Made by a program: the position numbers and the translations under genes. DNA of 64,000 bases, from positions 124,001-188,000 of the forward strand of contig CAJXPX010000006.1 of the NCBI GenBank assembly GCA_913058335.1. The letters are read 5' to 3'. Under the pieces are notes generated by a model, which made no database searches, was not told the origin of the DNA, and saw nothing but the letters and a program-made list of their open reading frames with translations. This document shows, in pieces, positions 1-7,579 of the stretch (the stretch's first letter is position 1; each line of letters opens with the position of its first letter). Source of the DNA: an uncultured Hyphomonadaceae bacterium. GTDB lineage: Bacteria; Pseudomonadota; Alphaproteobacteria; Caulobacterales; Maricaulaceae.

Positions 1-329
1 TCAACGACTGGCGTATGATCGCCCGCAGCTGATTCGCGCGCCACATCCCGCCACCAACCATACATAACGAAAGAGGCAAAGAGACAGCCAATTAGGAGAA
101 TAATCCACCCACCAGAAACAGATCCGTCGCCGGTCAGGGTTGACGACCAAGTATCGAGTCCCTTTGAAAAGAAGAACTCCATCATATTGTTGTCACCAGT
201 GCGTTGCACTAATCCAGCAAAGAAAACTACCATACCGGTTCCCCATACAAGGGCGGCCAGTCCCGACAGGAGGGGCCAAGGGCTAGGTGGAATGAGGTGA
301 TAGTCGTGTTCGACGGCGTGTCCGGCCAT
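1..329 (-). CDS. ctaE: Cytochrome c oxidase subunit III, N-terminal part (cut by window edge)
   Basis: This is subunit III of the aa3-type cytochrome c oxidase, an inner-membrane subunit that supports the catalytic core. The frame starts with ATG at 329 and runs off the left edge, so about 109 residues are visible. It opens MAGHAVEHDYHLIPPSPWP and is followed by a hydrophobic helix, which is the usual COX3 beginning. It is the last visible gene of a minus-strand cluster ctaC-ctaD-ctaB-small gene-ctaG-ctaE, a standard alphaproteobacterial order. About 130 bp separate it from ctaG, and I saw no gene in that gap. The call rests on the N-terminus and context, and both agree. Confidence 0.93.
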   Translation of the reverse strand, partial: MAGHAVEHDYHLIPPSPWPLLSGLAALVWGTGMVVFFAGLVQRTGDNNMMEFFFSKGLDTWSSTLTGDGSVSGGWIILLIGCLFASFVMYGWWRDVARESAAGDHTPVV

Positions 330-458
330 TATAAATTCCCTTTTGGGTCAGTCTGTCGGCTACCGTAAAGGCAAGCCTGATGTTCAGTTTTAAGCCTATA
401 GCCAAGCCCGTGAGACAAAACAATATCTATCCTGTCGCAGTTAGGCTGTGGCGAGACT

Positions 459-1034
459 TTAATTCAGTGTTTTTTCTGCATTTGAGCCGCTGGTTTCAGT
501 GGCTATCTGTGCATTACTGTCAGATTCAAAAAATGTGTAGCTCAATGTGATCTCTTTAACTTCGTCCATCCGCTTATCGTCATCCATTTGCGCGTCGACA
601 AAAAACAGGACAGGCAGAGGGAGTTCTTCCCCCGGTTCCACGCGTTGTTCCGTAAAGCAAAAACAGTCCGTTTTCACAAAAAACGGCCCGGCCTTGATAG
701 GCGTCACATTAAAGTTAGCCACACCTATAATCGGATGATCGCTTTCATTCTTGACCGTATAATAAGCAAGGCCGGATTGACCGAGCTGGACTTCCATCTC
801 TTTCTGCTGAGGTTTGAACACCCAAGGCATATTATCGGCAACATTTGAGTCAAATTTGACGGTCACTTTGCGATCAATGACTTCGGACAGATTTTCTTCG
901 GCTTGTTGAGTTGTCCCGCCATATCCCGTTATTTTGCAAAATGTATTGTATATTTTGGCGGAAGACATTCCAAGACCAAGCATGCCAAAGCCGACAACTA
1001 TTAAAATCAATAATGTACGTGTATTGACGCTCAT
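459..1034 (-). CDS. ctaG: Cox11-type copper chaperone for cytochrome c oxidase
   Basis: This is the assembly factor that inserts copper into the CuB centre of oxidase subunit I. It has one N-terminal membrane anchor (about residues 6-25) and a periplasmic domain carrying the copper-binding motif CFCF at about residues 124-127, followed by the conserved EQRVEPGEE stretch. At 191 aa it is normal for the family. I chose the ATG at 1034 over an in-frame GTG at 1040 because it leaves an AGAG ribosome-binding stretch at a usual distance. It lies 10 bp after a 50-residue small gene and before ctaE, which fits its role in oxidase assembly. Confidence 0.95.
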   Translation of the reverse strand: MSVNTRTLLILIVVGFGMLGLGMSSAKIYNTFCKITGYGGTTQQAEENLSEVIDRKVTVKFDSNVADNMPWVFKPQQKEMEVQLGQSGLAYYTVKNESDHPIIGVANFNVTPIKAGPFFVKTDCFCFTEQRVEPGEELPLPVLFFVDAQMDDDKRMDEVKEITLSYTFFESDSNAQIATETSGSNAEKTLN

Positions 1035-1044
1035 TCTCACTCTC

Positions 1045-1197
1045 TTAGGCTGATCCGCGCGTAACCATTGTCACAAAAACGAAAATCATAAAGGCCGCGA
1101 GGGCGACCGCAATGCCGATATTACGGCGTCCACGGGCTTTTAGCTCTGCGGCATTTGGTTCCACGAATCTTGTCGGTTTGTCGCGATATTCTTTCAT
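1045..1197 (-). CDS. Small single-pass membrane protein of the cox cluster (CoxF-like)
   Basis: This 50-residue protein starts with ATG at 1197 inside an ATGA overlap with the ctaB stop, so the two are almost certainly translationally coupled. The first 26 residues are charged (MKEYRDKPTRFVEPN, then ELKARGRR). Residues 27-45 form one hydrophobic helix and the tail is short. Small one-helix proteins in this position between ctaB and ctaG are known in alphaproteobacterial cox operons and are sometimes called CoxF. I assign that by position and shape, not by a diagnostic motif. A role in assembly or stability of the oxidase is inferred from context only. Confidence 0.8.
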   Translation of the reverse strand: MKEYRDKPTRFVEPNAAELKARGRRNIGIAVALAAFMIFVFVTMVTRGSA

Positions 1198-2189
1198 GAA
1201 ACAAAGCCTTTCATTAAGCCTTCGGCGGCCAGAACCCCGAAAATGGCAAAGAGGTAGATTATGGAGTAAGCAAAGAGGTTTCGAGCCGCCCGGTCGCCTT
1301 TCTGAACTTCGTAAAGAGACGCCTCATCAGAGGCCTCCTCGCGCTCGCCGGCGCGGGATTTCCAGACTTTATAGGACAAAGCGAGAAATCCCACATTCAG
1401 CCCTATCGCGGCGACGGCGTAAAATGCGCCCCCTAGCCCTGTAAAAAGCGGAACCAAACAGACGGCGAAAAGAATGAGTGCATAGACGAAAATCTGAAGA
1501 CGAGTGCTTTTTGCGCCGGCAACATTTGGCATCATCGGAATACCGACCCGGCCATAATCCCCGGTTTTATATAGGGCTAGAGCCCAGAAATGAGGCGGTG
1601 TCCACATAAAGGTAATCAGAAAAAGAATGACACTATCCAATGAAATTGATCCCGTCACAGCAACGTATCCGATCATGGGCGGGAAAGCCCCTGCCGCGCC
1701 GCCAATCACGATATTTTGCGGTGTCGTGCGTTTCAGCCACATTGTATAAACCACGAGATAAAAGAATATTGTGAAAGCCAGGAGAGACGCTGCGAGCCAG
1801 TTTGCCGCTATGGATAGCATCCAGACCGACGCGGCGGAAATCATAATCCCGAATGTCAGCGCTGCGGTCGGACTCATTTTTCCCTGAGGAATTGGTCTTT
1901 TCTTTGTGCGGGACATTTGCGCATCAATATCGGCATCGTACCACATGTTCAGCGCGCCAGACGCACCCGCGCCAGCAGCAATGCAGATAATGGACGCAAT
2001 GGCTTTCCAGATCGGGATAACCCCCGGAGCGCAGACAAGTCCCGCCCAAGCCGTGAACACGACAAGGCTCATTACGCGCGGCTTCATTAGTGCGAAATAG
2101 TCGCGCGGCTCGGCGATACTCATGCCTGTCGGCTGCGCCACAGGAAGATAGTCTTCCGCTTCTGATGATATTGTACTGGCCTCTGTCAT
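1194..2189 (-). CDS. ctaB: Protoheme IX farnesyltransferase (heme O synthase)
   Basis: This membrane prenyltransferase adds a farnesyl group to heme b to give heme O, the precursor of heme A of the oxidase. It has 331 residues with the UbiA-superfamily layout. The first Asp-rich motif is NMWYDADIDAQMSRTKKRPI (about residues 82-101), the family pattern N-x3-D-x3-D followed by R-T-x2-RP. About nine hydrophobic segments follow, with a second conserved loop around HFWALALYKTGDYGRVGIPM. It sits between ctaD and the small cox gene in the oxidase cluster. An intrinsic terminator lies between ctaD and this gene, so it may also have its own promoter. Confidence 0.96.
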   Translation of the reverse strand: MTEASTISSEAEDYLPVAQPTGMSIAEPRDYFALMKPRVMSLVVFTAWAGLVCAPGVIPIWKAIASIICIAAGAGASGALNMWYDADIDAQMSRTKKRPIPQGKMSPTAALTFGIMISAASVWMLSIAANWLAASLLAFTIFFYLVVYTMWLKRTTPQNIVIGGAAGAFPPMIGYVAVTGSISLDSVILFLITFMWTPPHFWALALYKTGDYGRVGIPMMPNVAGAKSTRLQIFVYALILFAVCLVPLFTGLGGAFYAVAAIGLNVGFLALSYKVWKSRAGEREEASDEASLYEVQKGDRAARNLFAYSIIYLFAIFGVLAAEGLMKGFVS

Positions 2190-2273
2190 TATCGCCCTTG
2201 TGCCTTTACATACTTTGAGTGCGCCTCATATCCCTTATCAGACAGCGTACGACAAGCTCTACTCTCATAACAT

Positions 2274-2305
2274 GAAAAAAAGCCGCAGTCAGGAACCGCG
2301 GCTTT
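2274..2305 (-). terminator. Intrinsic terminator after ctaD
   Basis: Read on the minus strand, the arms AAAAGCCGCGG and CTGCGGCTTTT form a hairpin around a short loop and run into seven T residues (plus-strand run of A at 2274-2281). It lies 24 bp past the ctaD stop and ahead of ctaB. It would end or reduce transcription from ctaC-ctaD into the assembly genes. Confidence 0.75.
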
Positions 2306-2329
2306 TCAAAGGGTTTTGCCTTTTAAAGC

Positions 2330-3976
2330 TTAATGCATCTTGTCTGCATCGTGCTCTGTAGGGTCTTCATCAATACGTGGAAGCGTGTTGAATTGGTGAT
2401 AAGGCGGAGGAGATGACAAGGTCCATTCCAAGGTTGTGGCGCCTTCACCCCAATAATTGTCGCCAACTTTACGACGGACAATAAAGGCTTCGATCAGCAT
2501 TAAGAAGAAGAACACGACACCAAGCAGAGTGATCATCGCGCCCATTGTTGAAACGTGGTTCCAAAGTTCGAAGTCGGCCGGATAATCTACATAGCGGCGC
2601 GGCATCCCGTTCATTCCGAGGAAATGCTGCGGGAAGAAAATGACGTTCACGCCAATAAAGAAAAGCCAGAAATGGGCGGCTGCTAAGAACTTATTGTACA
2701 TAATGCCGAACATTTTACCGAACCAGTAATAGAAGCCGGCAAAGATACCGAAGACAGCGCCCATAGACAGAACGTAATGGAAATGGGCCACAACATAATA
2801 AGTATCATGCAAAGCCGTATCTACGCCCGCATTGGCCAAGACCACGCCTGTCACGCCGCCGATAACGAAGAGGAAAATAAAGGCCAGCGCCCACTGCATT
2901 GGGATCGTGTAACGGATAGAACCGCCCCACATTGTCGCAAGCCAAGAGAAGATTTTCACGCCCGTCGGCACCGCAATCACGAGGGTTGCCGCCAGGAAAT
3001 AAGCCTTCAGATTCACATCCATACCTATGGTATACATATGATGAGCCCACACAACGAAGCCGACAACACCGATCGCGACCATCGCATAGGCCATGCCGAG
3101 ATAACCGAAAATCGGTTTCTTCGAGAAGGTCGAAACGATGTGAGAGATGATACCAAAGGCTGGCAAAATCATGATGTAAACTTCTGGGTGACCAAAGAAC
3201 CAGAACAAATGCTGGAACATCTGAGGATCGCCGCCACGGGCCGGGTCAAAGAACCCTGTTCCGCCGTCAATCCGGTCTGTGAACAACATGAAGAGCGCCG
3301 CCGCGAGAACAGGCAAAGCCAAAAGAAGCAAGAATGCAGTCACAAGAACAGACCACGCAAAGAGCGGCATTTTATGCATTGTCATGCCCGGCGCGCGCAT
3401 GTTCAAAATTGTTGTGATGAAGTTAATCGCCCCAAAGATAGACGAGAAACCCGCCGCCAGAAGACCGATAATAATAAAGTCAAAGGCCGGCCCCGGAGAG
3501 CCGCTGGTCGAGAGTGGCGGATACATGACCCAGCCGCCTCCAAATCCGTCCCCGCTTGCCGATCCCGGCAAGACAAAACTCACCAACAAGCAAATCAGGG
3601 CTGTCGGAAGGAGCCAGAAAGATAGGTTATTCATTCGCGGGAAGGCCATATCCGGCGCCCCGATCATAATCGGGACGAACCAGTTACCAAACCCGCCGAT
3701 CAAGGCCGGCATGACCATGAAAAAGATCATGATGAGTCCGTGCATAGACACGAAAACGAGATATTGATGCTCATTCGTAAAGAACTGGATGCCAGGCTCG
3801 CCCAACTCCATCCGCATCATAAAGGATAAAAACCCGCCGATAAGGCCGGAAATAATCCCGAATATCAAATAAAGCGTTCCGATATCCTTATGGTTGGTCG
3901 AATAAAACCAACGCGCAAAAAAGCTCGGCTTGTCGTCGCCGTAAGACCCGGTGTCATTGCCACTAATCGCAACCAT
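2330..3976 (-). CDS. ctaD: Cytochrome c oxidase subunit I (aa3 type)
   Basis: This is the catalytic heme-copper subunit, which reduces oxygen to water and pumps protons. It is 548 aa with 12 hydrophobic segments. All metal ligands are visible: the heme a His in [19 protein letters not shown], the CuB and cross-link pair in [17 protein letters not shown], the double His in [11 protein letters not shown], and the two heme ligands in [17 protein letters not shown]. The GHPEVY motif (with Glu) places it in the A-type mitochondrial-like oxidases. It begins 41 bp after the ctaC stop and is followed by an intrinsic terminator. Confidence 0.98.
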   Translation of the reverse strand: MVAISGNDTGSYGDDKPSFFARWFYSTNHKDIGTLYLIFGIISGLIGGFLSFMMRMELGEPGIQFFTNEHQYLVFVSMHGLIMIFFMVMPALIGGFGNWFVPIMIGAPDMAFPRMNNLSFWLLPTALICLLVSFVLPGSASGDGFGGGWVMYPPLSTSGSPGPAFDFIIIGLLAAGFSSIFGAINFITTILNMRAPGMTMHKMPLFAWSVLVTAFLLLLALPVLAAALFMLFTDRIDGGTGFFDPARGGDPQMFQHLFWFFGHPEVYIMILPAFGIISHIVSTFSKKPIFGYLGMAYAMVAIGVVGFVVWAHHMYTIGMDVNLKAYFLAATLVIAVPTGVKIFSWLATMWGGSIRYTIPMQWALAFIFLFVIGGVTGVVLANAGVDTALHDTYYVVAHFHYVLSMGAVFGIFAGFYYWFGKMFGIMYNKFLAAAHFWLFFIGVNVIFFPQHFLGMNGMPRRYVDYPADFELWNHVSTMGAMITLLGVVFFFLMLIEAFIVRRKVGDNYWGEGATTLEWTLSSPPPYHQFNTLPRIDEDPTEHDADKMH

Positions 3977-4017
3977 GATGTCTTTCCTTTATTCCTGACG
4001 TCTTTTGCGTCAGCTGA

Positions 4018-4881
4018 TTAATCGCGCGCGGCAAGAGTTGCCACACCTGATGTAGTTTGATTTTCTGAATTGTCGGCAACGGCCTCTGTGAAGCTTCCGC
4101 CATTGGCGACCCATTGGTTGAAGTCGGCCTGACTTACGGCGCGCACTTCAACAGGCATGAAATAATGACGGATACCGCATATCTCGGAACATTGGCCATA
4201 ATATGTGCCTTCTTCATAGACTTCGAACCAAGTCTCGTTAACCAGACCGGGAACCGCGTCCATTTTCACGCCAAAGCTCGGGACGGCCCAGCTGTGCATG
4301 TTACTGACGGACGTCACCAGAACCTTCACCTTTGTGCCAACAGGAACGACCAAAGGGGCGTCTGTTGCGAGAAGGTAGGGAACCCCTTCTTCCTGCGCCT
4401 GCGTTTCATCAAGTGGGTTAGAGATGATTTCGTCAATATCTTCGTAATCGGGGTAGCTATACTGCCAGTTCCACGTGTTACCGACGACTTTAACTGTCAT
4501 TTCAGTTTCGGGCAGACGATCCTGATAATAGAGAAGCTGCATACTTGGAACGACCATAACCAGAAGCAAAACAACCGGAGCAATCGTCCAGACGATTTCT
4601 ATCATAGTGTTGTGAGACGTTTTAGATGGGACCGGGTTTGCTTTCTCGCGAAAGCGGATCATGATGTAGAGCATCAAACTCACGACCAAAACGACAATCG
4701 CGCAGATGATAACAAACACCAAATTATGGACGTCTTGCAACTGCTCCATAACGGGCGTTGCTGGCTTTTGGAACCACATTCCGCCTTCGCTCGGCCTTCC
4801 GACCACATCTTGTGCATGAGCCGCAAATGCGCTCAAACCCGCTATGGCAGAACCGCCTAAGATTGCTTTTAAAAACCGCAT
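4018..4881 (-). CDS. ctaC: Cytochrome c oxidase subunit II
   Basis: This subunit holds the binuclear CuA centre that takes electrons from cytochrome c. It is 287 aa. A signal peptide ends near residue 23 (AAHA before QDVVG), two membrane helices lie at about residues 50-72 and 92-114, and a periplasmic cupredoxin domain follows. The CuA ligands are in HSWAVPSFGVK and YYGQCSEICGIRHYFMP. No C-terminal heme-c domain is present, so this is the aa3 and not the caa3 form. It is the first gene of the minus-strand oxidase cluster and shares a 173-bp divergent promoter region with tldD. Confidence 0.97.
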   Translation of the reverse strand: MRFLKAILGGSAIAGLSAFAAHAQDVVGRPSEGGMWFQKPATPVMEQLQDVHNLVFVIICAIVVLVVSLMLYIMIRFREKANPVPSKTSHNTMIEIVWTIAPVVLLLVMVVPSMQLLYYQDRLPETEMTVKVVGNTWNWQYSYPDYEDIDEIISNPLDETQAQEEGVPYLLATDAPLVVPVGTKVKVLVTSVSNMHSWAVPSFGVKMDAVPGLVNETWFEVYEEGTYYGQCSEICGIRHYFMPVEVRAVSQADFNQWVANGGSFTEAVADNSENQTTSGVATLAARD

Positions 4882-5054
4882 TTGGTCCTCTTTAACATTG
4901 TATCAGGACTATTATCCCGCTCGACATTACAATTTATAAAGACAATGACGCAAAAAGTCGTGAACAGACTTCGGCACGTATTGTCGCATTTGGGCGGTTG
5001 TCTATCCCGAGAGAGCGCTTAGATAAAGAGGGAATAGCCATAGAAAGCGCCGTA

Positions 5055-6470
5055 ATGTCAGATTTTGTCTTTGAAGACAGTGAATTAAACGCCGAAACAG
5101 CCCTCTCACAGCTCAATGAAACGCTACAAGGGGCAGATGACGGAGAATTATTTGTCGAGCGATCGGCCTCAGAATCGCTTACATTTGATGATGGTCGCCT
5201 GAAAAACGCCAGTTTTGACACGTCCAGAGGGTTTGGCCTGCGTTGCGTCGCCGGAGACACTTCCGGTTTTGCCCAAGGAACGGAAATGAGCCCGGGAGCA
5301 CTGGCCCGCGCCGCCAAAGCCGTGATTATGGCAAAACAAGGCTATGACGGCACACAATCAGAATCTCCGCAACGCACGAATAATCAACTCTATCCTGATA
5401 TCGATCCAGTTGCGGATCCGGGATTTGGGGTAAAGGTCAGCTTGCTTGAGGAAATTGACGCCTATTGCCGGGCGCTGGATTCCTCTGTGGTTCAAGTGAC
5501 GGCAACTCTATCCGGCAACCGCCGAGCTATCGCCATTTTACGTGCGGGCGGAGAACGCTATGATGATATCCGTCCCCTTGTCAGGTTGAACATCTCCATC
5601 GTCGCAGAAAAAGACGGACGTCGGGAGAGCGGCTATGCCGGAGCCGGAGGGCGTGAAGCCTATGATGGGTATGTCAAACCTGAATTCTGGAAGCCCCTCG
5701 CGCAAGAAGCGCTCCGTCAGGCGAAGGTCAATCTCAGCTCTGTCCCGGCCCCAGCGGGGCAAATGGATGTTGTTCTAGGCCCCGGTTGGCCCGGCATTTT
5801 GTTGCACGAAGCTATGGGCCATGGTCTTGAAGGTGATTTTATCCGCAAAGGCACCAGCGCTTTTGCCGGTATGATGGGTGAGCGCGTCGCGGCGCCGGGC
5901 GTAACGATTGTCGATGACGGAACAATAGAAGGTCGCCGCGGCTCTTTGACCATAGACGATGAAGGCACGCCGACATCACGCACGGTCTTGATTGAAGACG
6001 GCATATTAAAAGGCTTCATGCAAGACCGCCTCAATGCGCGCTTGATGGGGGTGAAAGCAACAGGAAATGGTCGCCGCGAAAGTTTCGCACACTCTCCTAT
6101 GCCGCGTATGACAAATACCTATATGCTTGGCGGCGAAAAAGATCCTGAAGAAATGCTCTCTGAATTGAAAGACGGGATTTACGCGACGAATTTTGGCGGC
6201 GGTCAGGTGGATATTACCAGCGGTAAATTCGTTTTCCAATGCACCGAAGCTTACCGCGTGAAAAACGGCCAGGTCGGGGATGCGCTTAAAGGCGTAACTC
6301 TCATCGGAGACGGCCCAAGTGTATTGCAACAAATCCGCCATGTCGGGAATGATATGGCCCTTGATCCCGGCATTGGCGTCTGCGGCAAGGCCGGGCAAGG
6401 CGTCCCCGTGGGCGTCGGTCAACCGAGTCTTTATGTCGAAAACCTCACAGTCGGCGGCAGTGCGGCCTAA
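5055..6470 (+). CDS. tldD: Metalloprotease TldD
   Basis: This is the catalytic subunit of the TldD/TldE peptidase, a cytoplasmic zinc protease that processes or degrades small unfolded or modified peptides. It is 471 aa from ATG 5055, close to the E. coli length. The zinc motif HEAMGH is at about residues 250-255 within LLHEAMGHGLEGD, and the C-terminal half has the family sequence GGGQVDITSGKFVF. An upstream in-frame TTG at 4998 has a poor N-terminal extension and was not used. The partner pmbA/tldE is in this window at 20674, not adjacent. It is divergent from ctaC. Confidence 0.95.
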   Translation: MSDFVFEDSELNAETALSQLNETLQGADDGELFVERSASESLTFDDGRLKNASFDTSRGFGLRCVAGDTSGFAQGTEMSPGALARAAKAVIMAKQGYDGTQSESPQRTNNQLYPDIDPVADPGFGVKVSLLEEIDAYCRALDSSVVQVTATLSGNRRAIAILRAGGERYDDIRPLVRLNISIVAEKDGRRESGYAGAGGREAYDGYVKPEFWKPLAQEALRQAKVNLSSVPAPAGQMDVVLGPGWPGILLHEAMGHGLEGDFIRKGTSAFAGMMGERVAAPGVTIVDDGTIEGRRGSLTIDDEGTPTSRTVLIEDGILKGFMQDRLNARLMGVKATGNGRRESFAHSPMPRMTNTYMLGGEKDPEEMLSELKDGIYATNFGGGQVDITSGKFVFQCTEAYRVKNGQVGDALKGVTLIGDGPSVLQQIRHVGNDMALDPGIGVCGKAGQGVPVGVGQPSLYVENLTVGGSAA

Positions 6471-6534
6471 GACTAAATTGCAACCTTTTAGGAAAAGCTG
6501 ACGTTACTCTAAAAATCATTTCACGGGGGACTTA

Positions 6535-6711
6535 ATGTCAACTTTTGCAATTTATCTAATCGGTTTTGTCGTATTTATTGGCGGATTAGCGATCGGCGCC
6601 TTTTTGCTAGGTGTCCCGCCCGTCTGGATTTCTGTTGGGGCCTTAATCCTAATCGGCATAGGAATTTTCTCGGGCGTGGGTAAAACGCGCCGCCGCGACA
6701 ATAGTCAATGA
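6535..6711 (+). CDS. Small two-helix membrane protein, unknown function
   Basis: This 58-residue frame has a strong ribosome-binding site (ACGGGGGA, about 5 bases ahead of ATG 6535). It encodes two hydrophobic helices (about residues 4-26 and 30-47) joined by a short PPVW turn and followed by a basic tail (GKTRRRDNSQ). The positive-inside rule puts the C-terminus in the cytoplasm. It lies 64 bp after tldD and 115 bp before the DUF937 gene on the same strand. I do not recognise a family. The good start signal and membrane pattern make it likely to be real. Confidence 0.7.
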   Translation: MSTFAIYLIGFVVFIGGLAIGAFLLGVPPVWISVGALILIGIGIFSGVGKTRRRDNSQ

Positions 6712-6826
6712 CTGTCTCTCAAACCCAGCACCCAGACACTTTCATTCCTTAGAGTTTTCTCTCGCTTCCACGGCATTAGCCTCCTATAAAACTGCTAACT
6801 TTAAATACTTATATGGCGAGAGAAGC

Positions 6827-7495
6827 ATGAGTGGATTGAACATGATGGACATGATTATGTCCTCAGCCGGAGGGAGCGCTCCGCAAGAAATTGGTCAACA
6901 ATTTGGATTGGACGCGAGCCAAAGCCAAAACGCGATTGCGGCGTTATTACCCGCCATTTCATCTGGGTTGAAACAGAATGCGTCGTCTCCGCAAGGTCTG
7001 TCCGGCTTGCTAAGTGCGTTGCAAAATGGCTCCCACGACCAATATCTTGACGTTCCTTCTAACCTGTCCCGGCCTGATGTTGTGGAAGAAGGCAATGGTA
7101 TTTTAGGGCATTTATTTGGCTCCAAAGAGGTCAGCCGCGCCGTTGCAAATAAAGCGTCCGAAAAATCCGGGGTCAGTACGGATATATTGAAAAAAATGCT
7201 TCCTATGGTGGCCATGATGGCGATGGGCAGTCTGAACAAACAAACGCGGGGACAGCAACAAAATGGCGGACTTCAGTCCATGCTTGGACAATTGGCCTCG
7301 GAGCAGCTTTTGGGAGGCAAAAAAGCAGGTTTGGGTTCAATGATTAGCGGCGTATTAGGCGGCAACGCCCGTAAGCAGGCTTCCGGGCAACAAACCCATC
7401 AGCAAGGCTTGGGTATGTTAGGAAAAATGCTCGATGCTGATGGCGACGGGAATACAATGGACGACATCCTCAACATGATGGTGAATCGGAAATAA
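6827..7495 (+). CDS. DUF937 domain protein
   Basis: This 222-residue protein is rich in Gly, Gln and Met and contains the DUF937 pattern. An N-terminal MMDMIMSSAGGSAPQEIGQQ segment is followed by repeated Leu/Gly-rich amphipathic helices. A later segment (GILGHLFGSKEVSRAVANKA, then SGVSTDILKKMLPMVAMMAM) is the family core. The C-terminus has an Asp-rich loop, DADGDGNTMDDIL, a common ending of this family that resembles a calcium-binding loop. The function of the family, which includes E. coli YidB, is not established. The gene ends 36 bp before a strong terminator shared with the convergent transporter gene. Confidence 0.85.
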   Translation: MSGLNMMDMIMSSAGGSAPQEIGQQFGLDASQSQNAIAALLPAISSGLKQNASSPQGLSGLLSALQNGSHDQYLDVPSNLSRPDVVEEGNGILGHLFGSKEVSRAVANKASEKSGVSTDILKKMLPMVAMMAMGSLNKQTRGQQQNGGLQSMLGQLASEQLLGGKKAGLGSMISGVLGGNARKQASGQQTHQQGLGMLGKMLDADGDGNTMDDILNMMVNRK

Positions 7496-7530
7496 GAGCA
7501 ACGCCTGCTACACCGATTGCTAAGACACAT

Positions 7531-7564
7531 AAAAATGCCCGCTCAGTTGAGCGGGCATTTTTAT
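7531..7564. terminator. Bidirectional intrinsic terminator
   Basis: The stem AAAAATGCCCGCTC with GAGCGGGCATTTTT around a four-base AGTT loop has A and T runs on both sides, so it works on either strand. It separates the plus-strand DUF937 gene from the convergent POT transporter. Confidence 0.9.
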
Positions 7565-7579
7565 TTTGAATGGCTCAAC

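Noticed and set aside
2777-3625. Long plus-strand frame (282 codons) opposite ctaD
   Set aside because: It is antisense to an intact ctaD, rich in Arg, His and Glu as expected of a shadow frame, and has no start signal.
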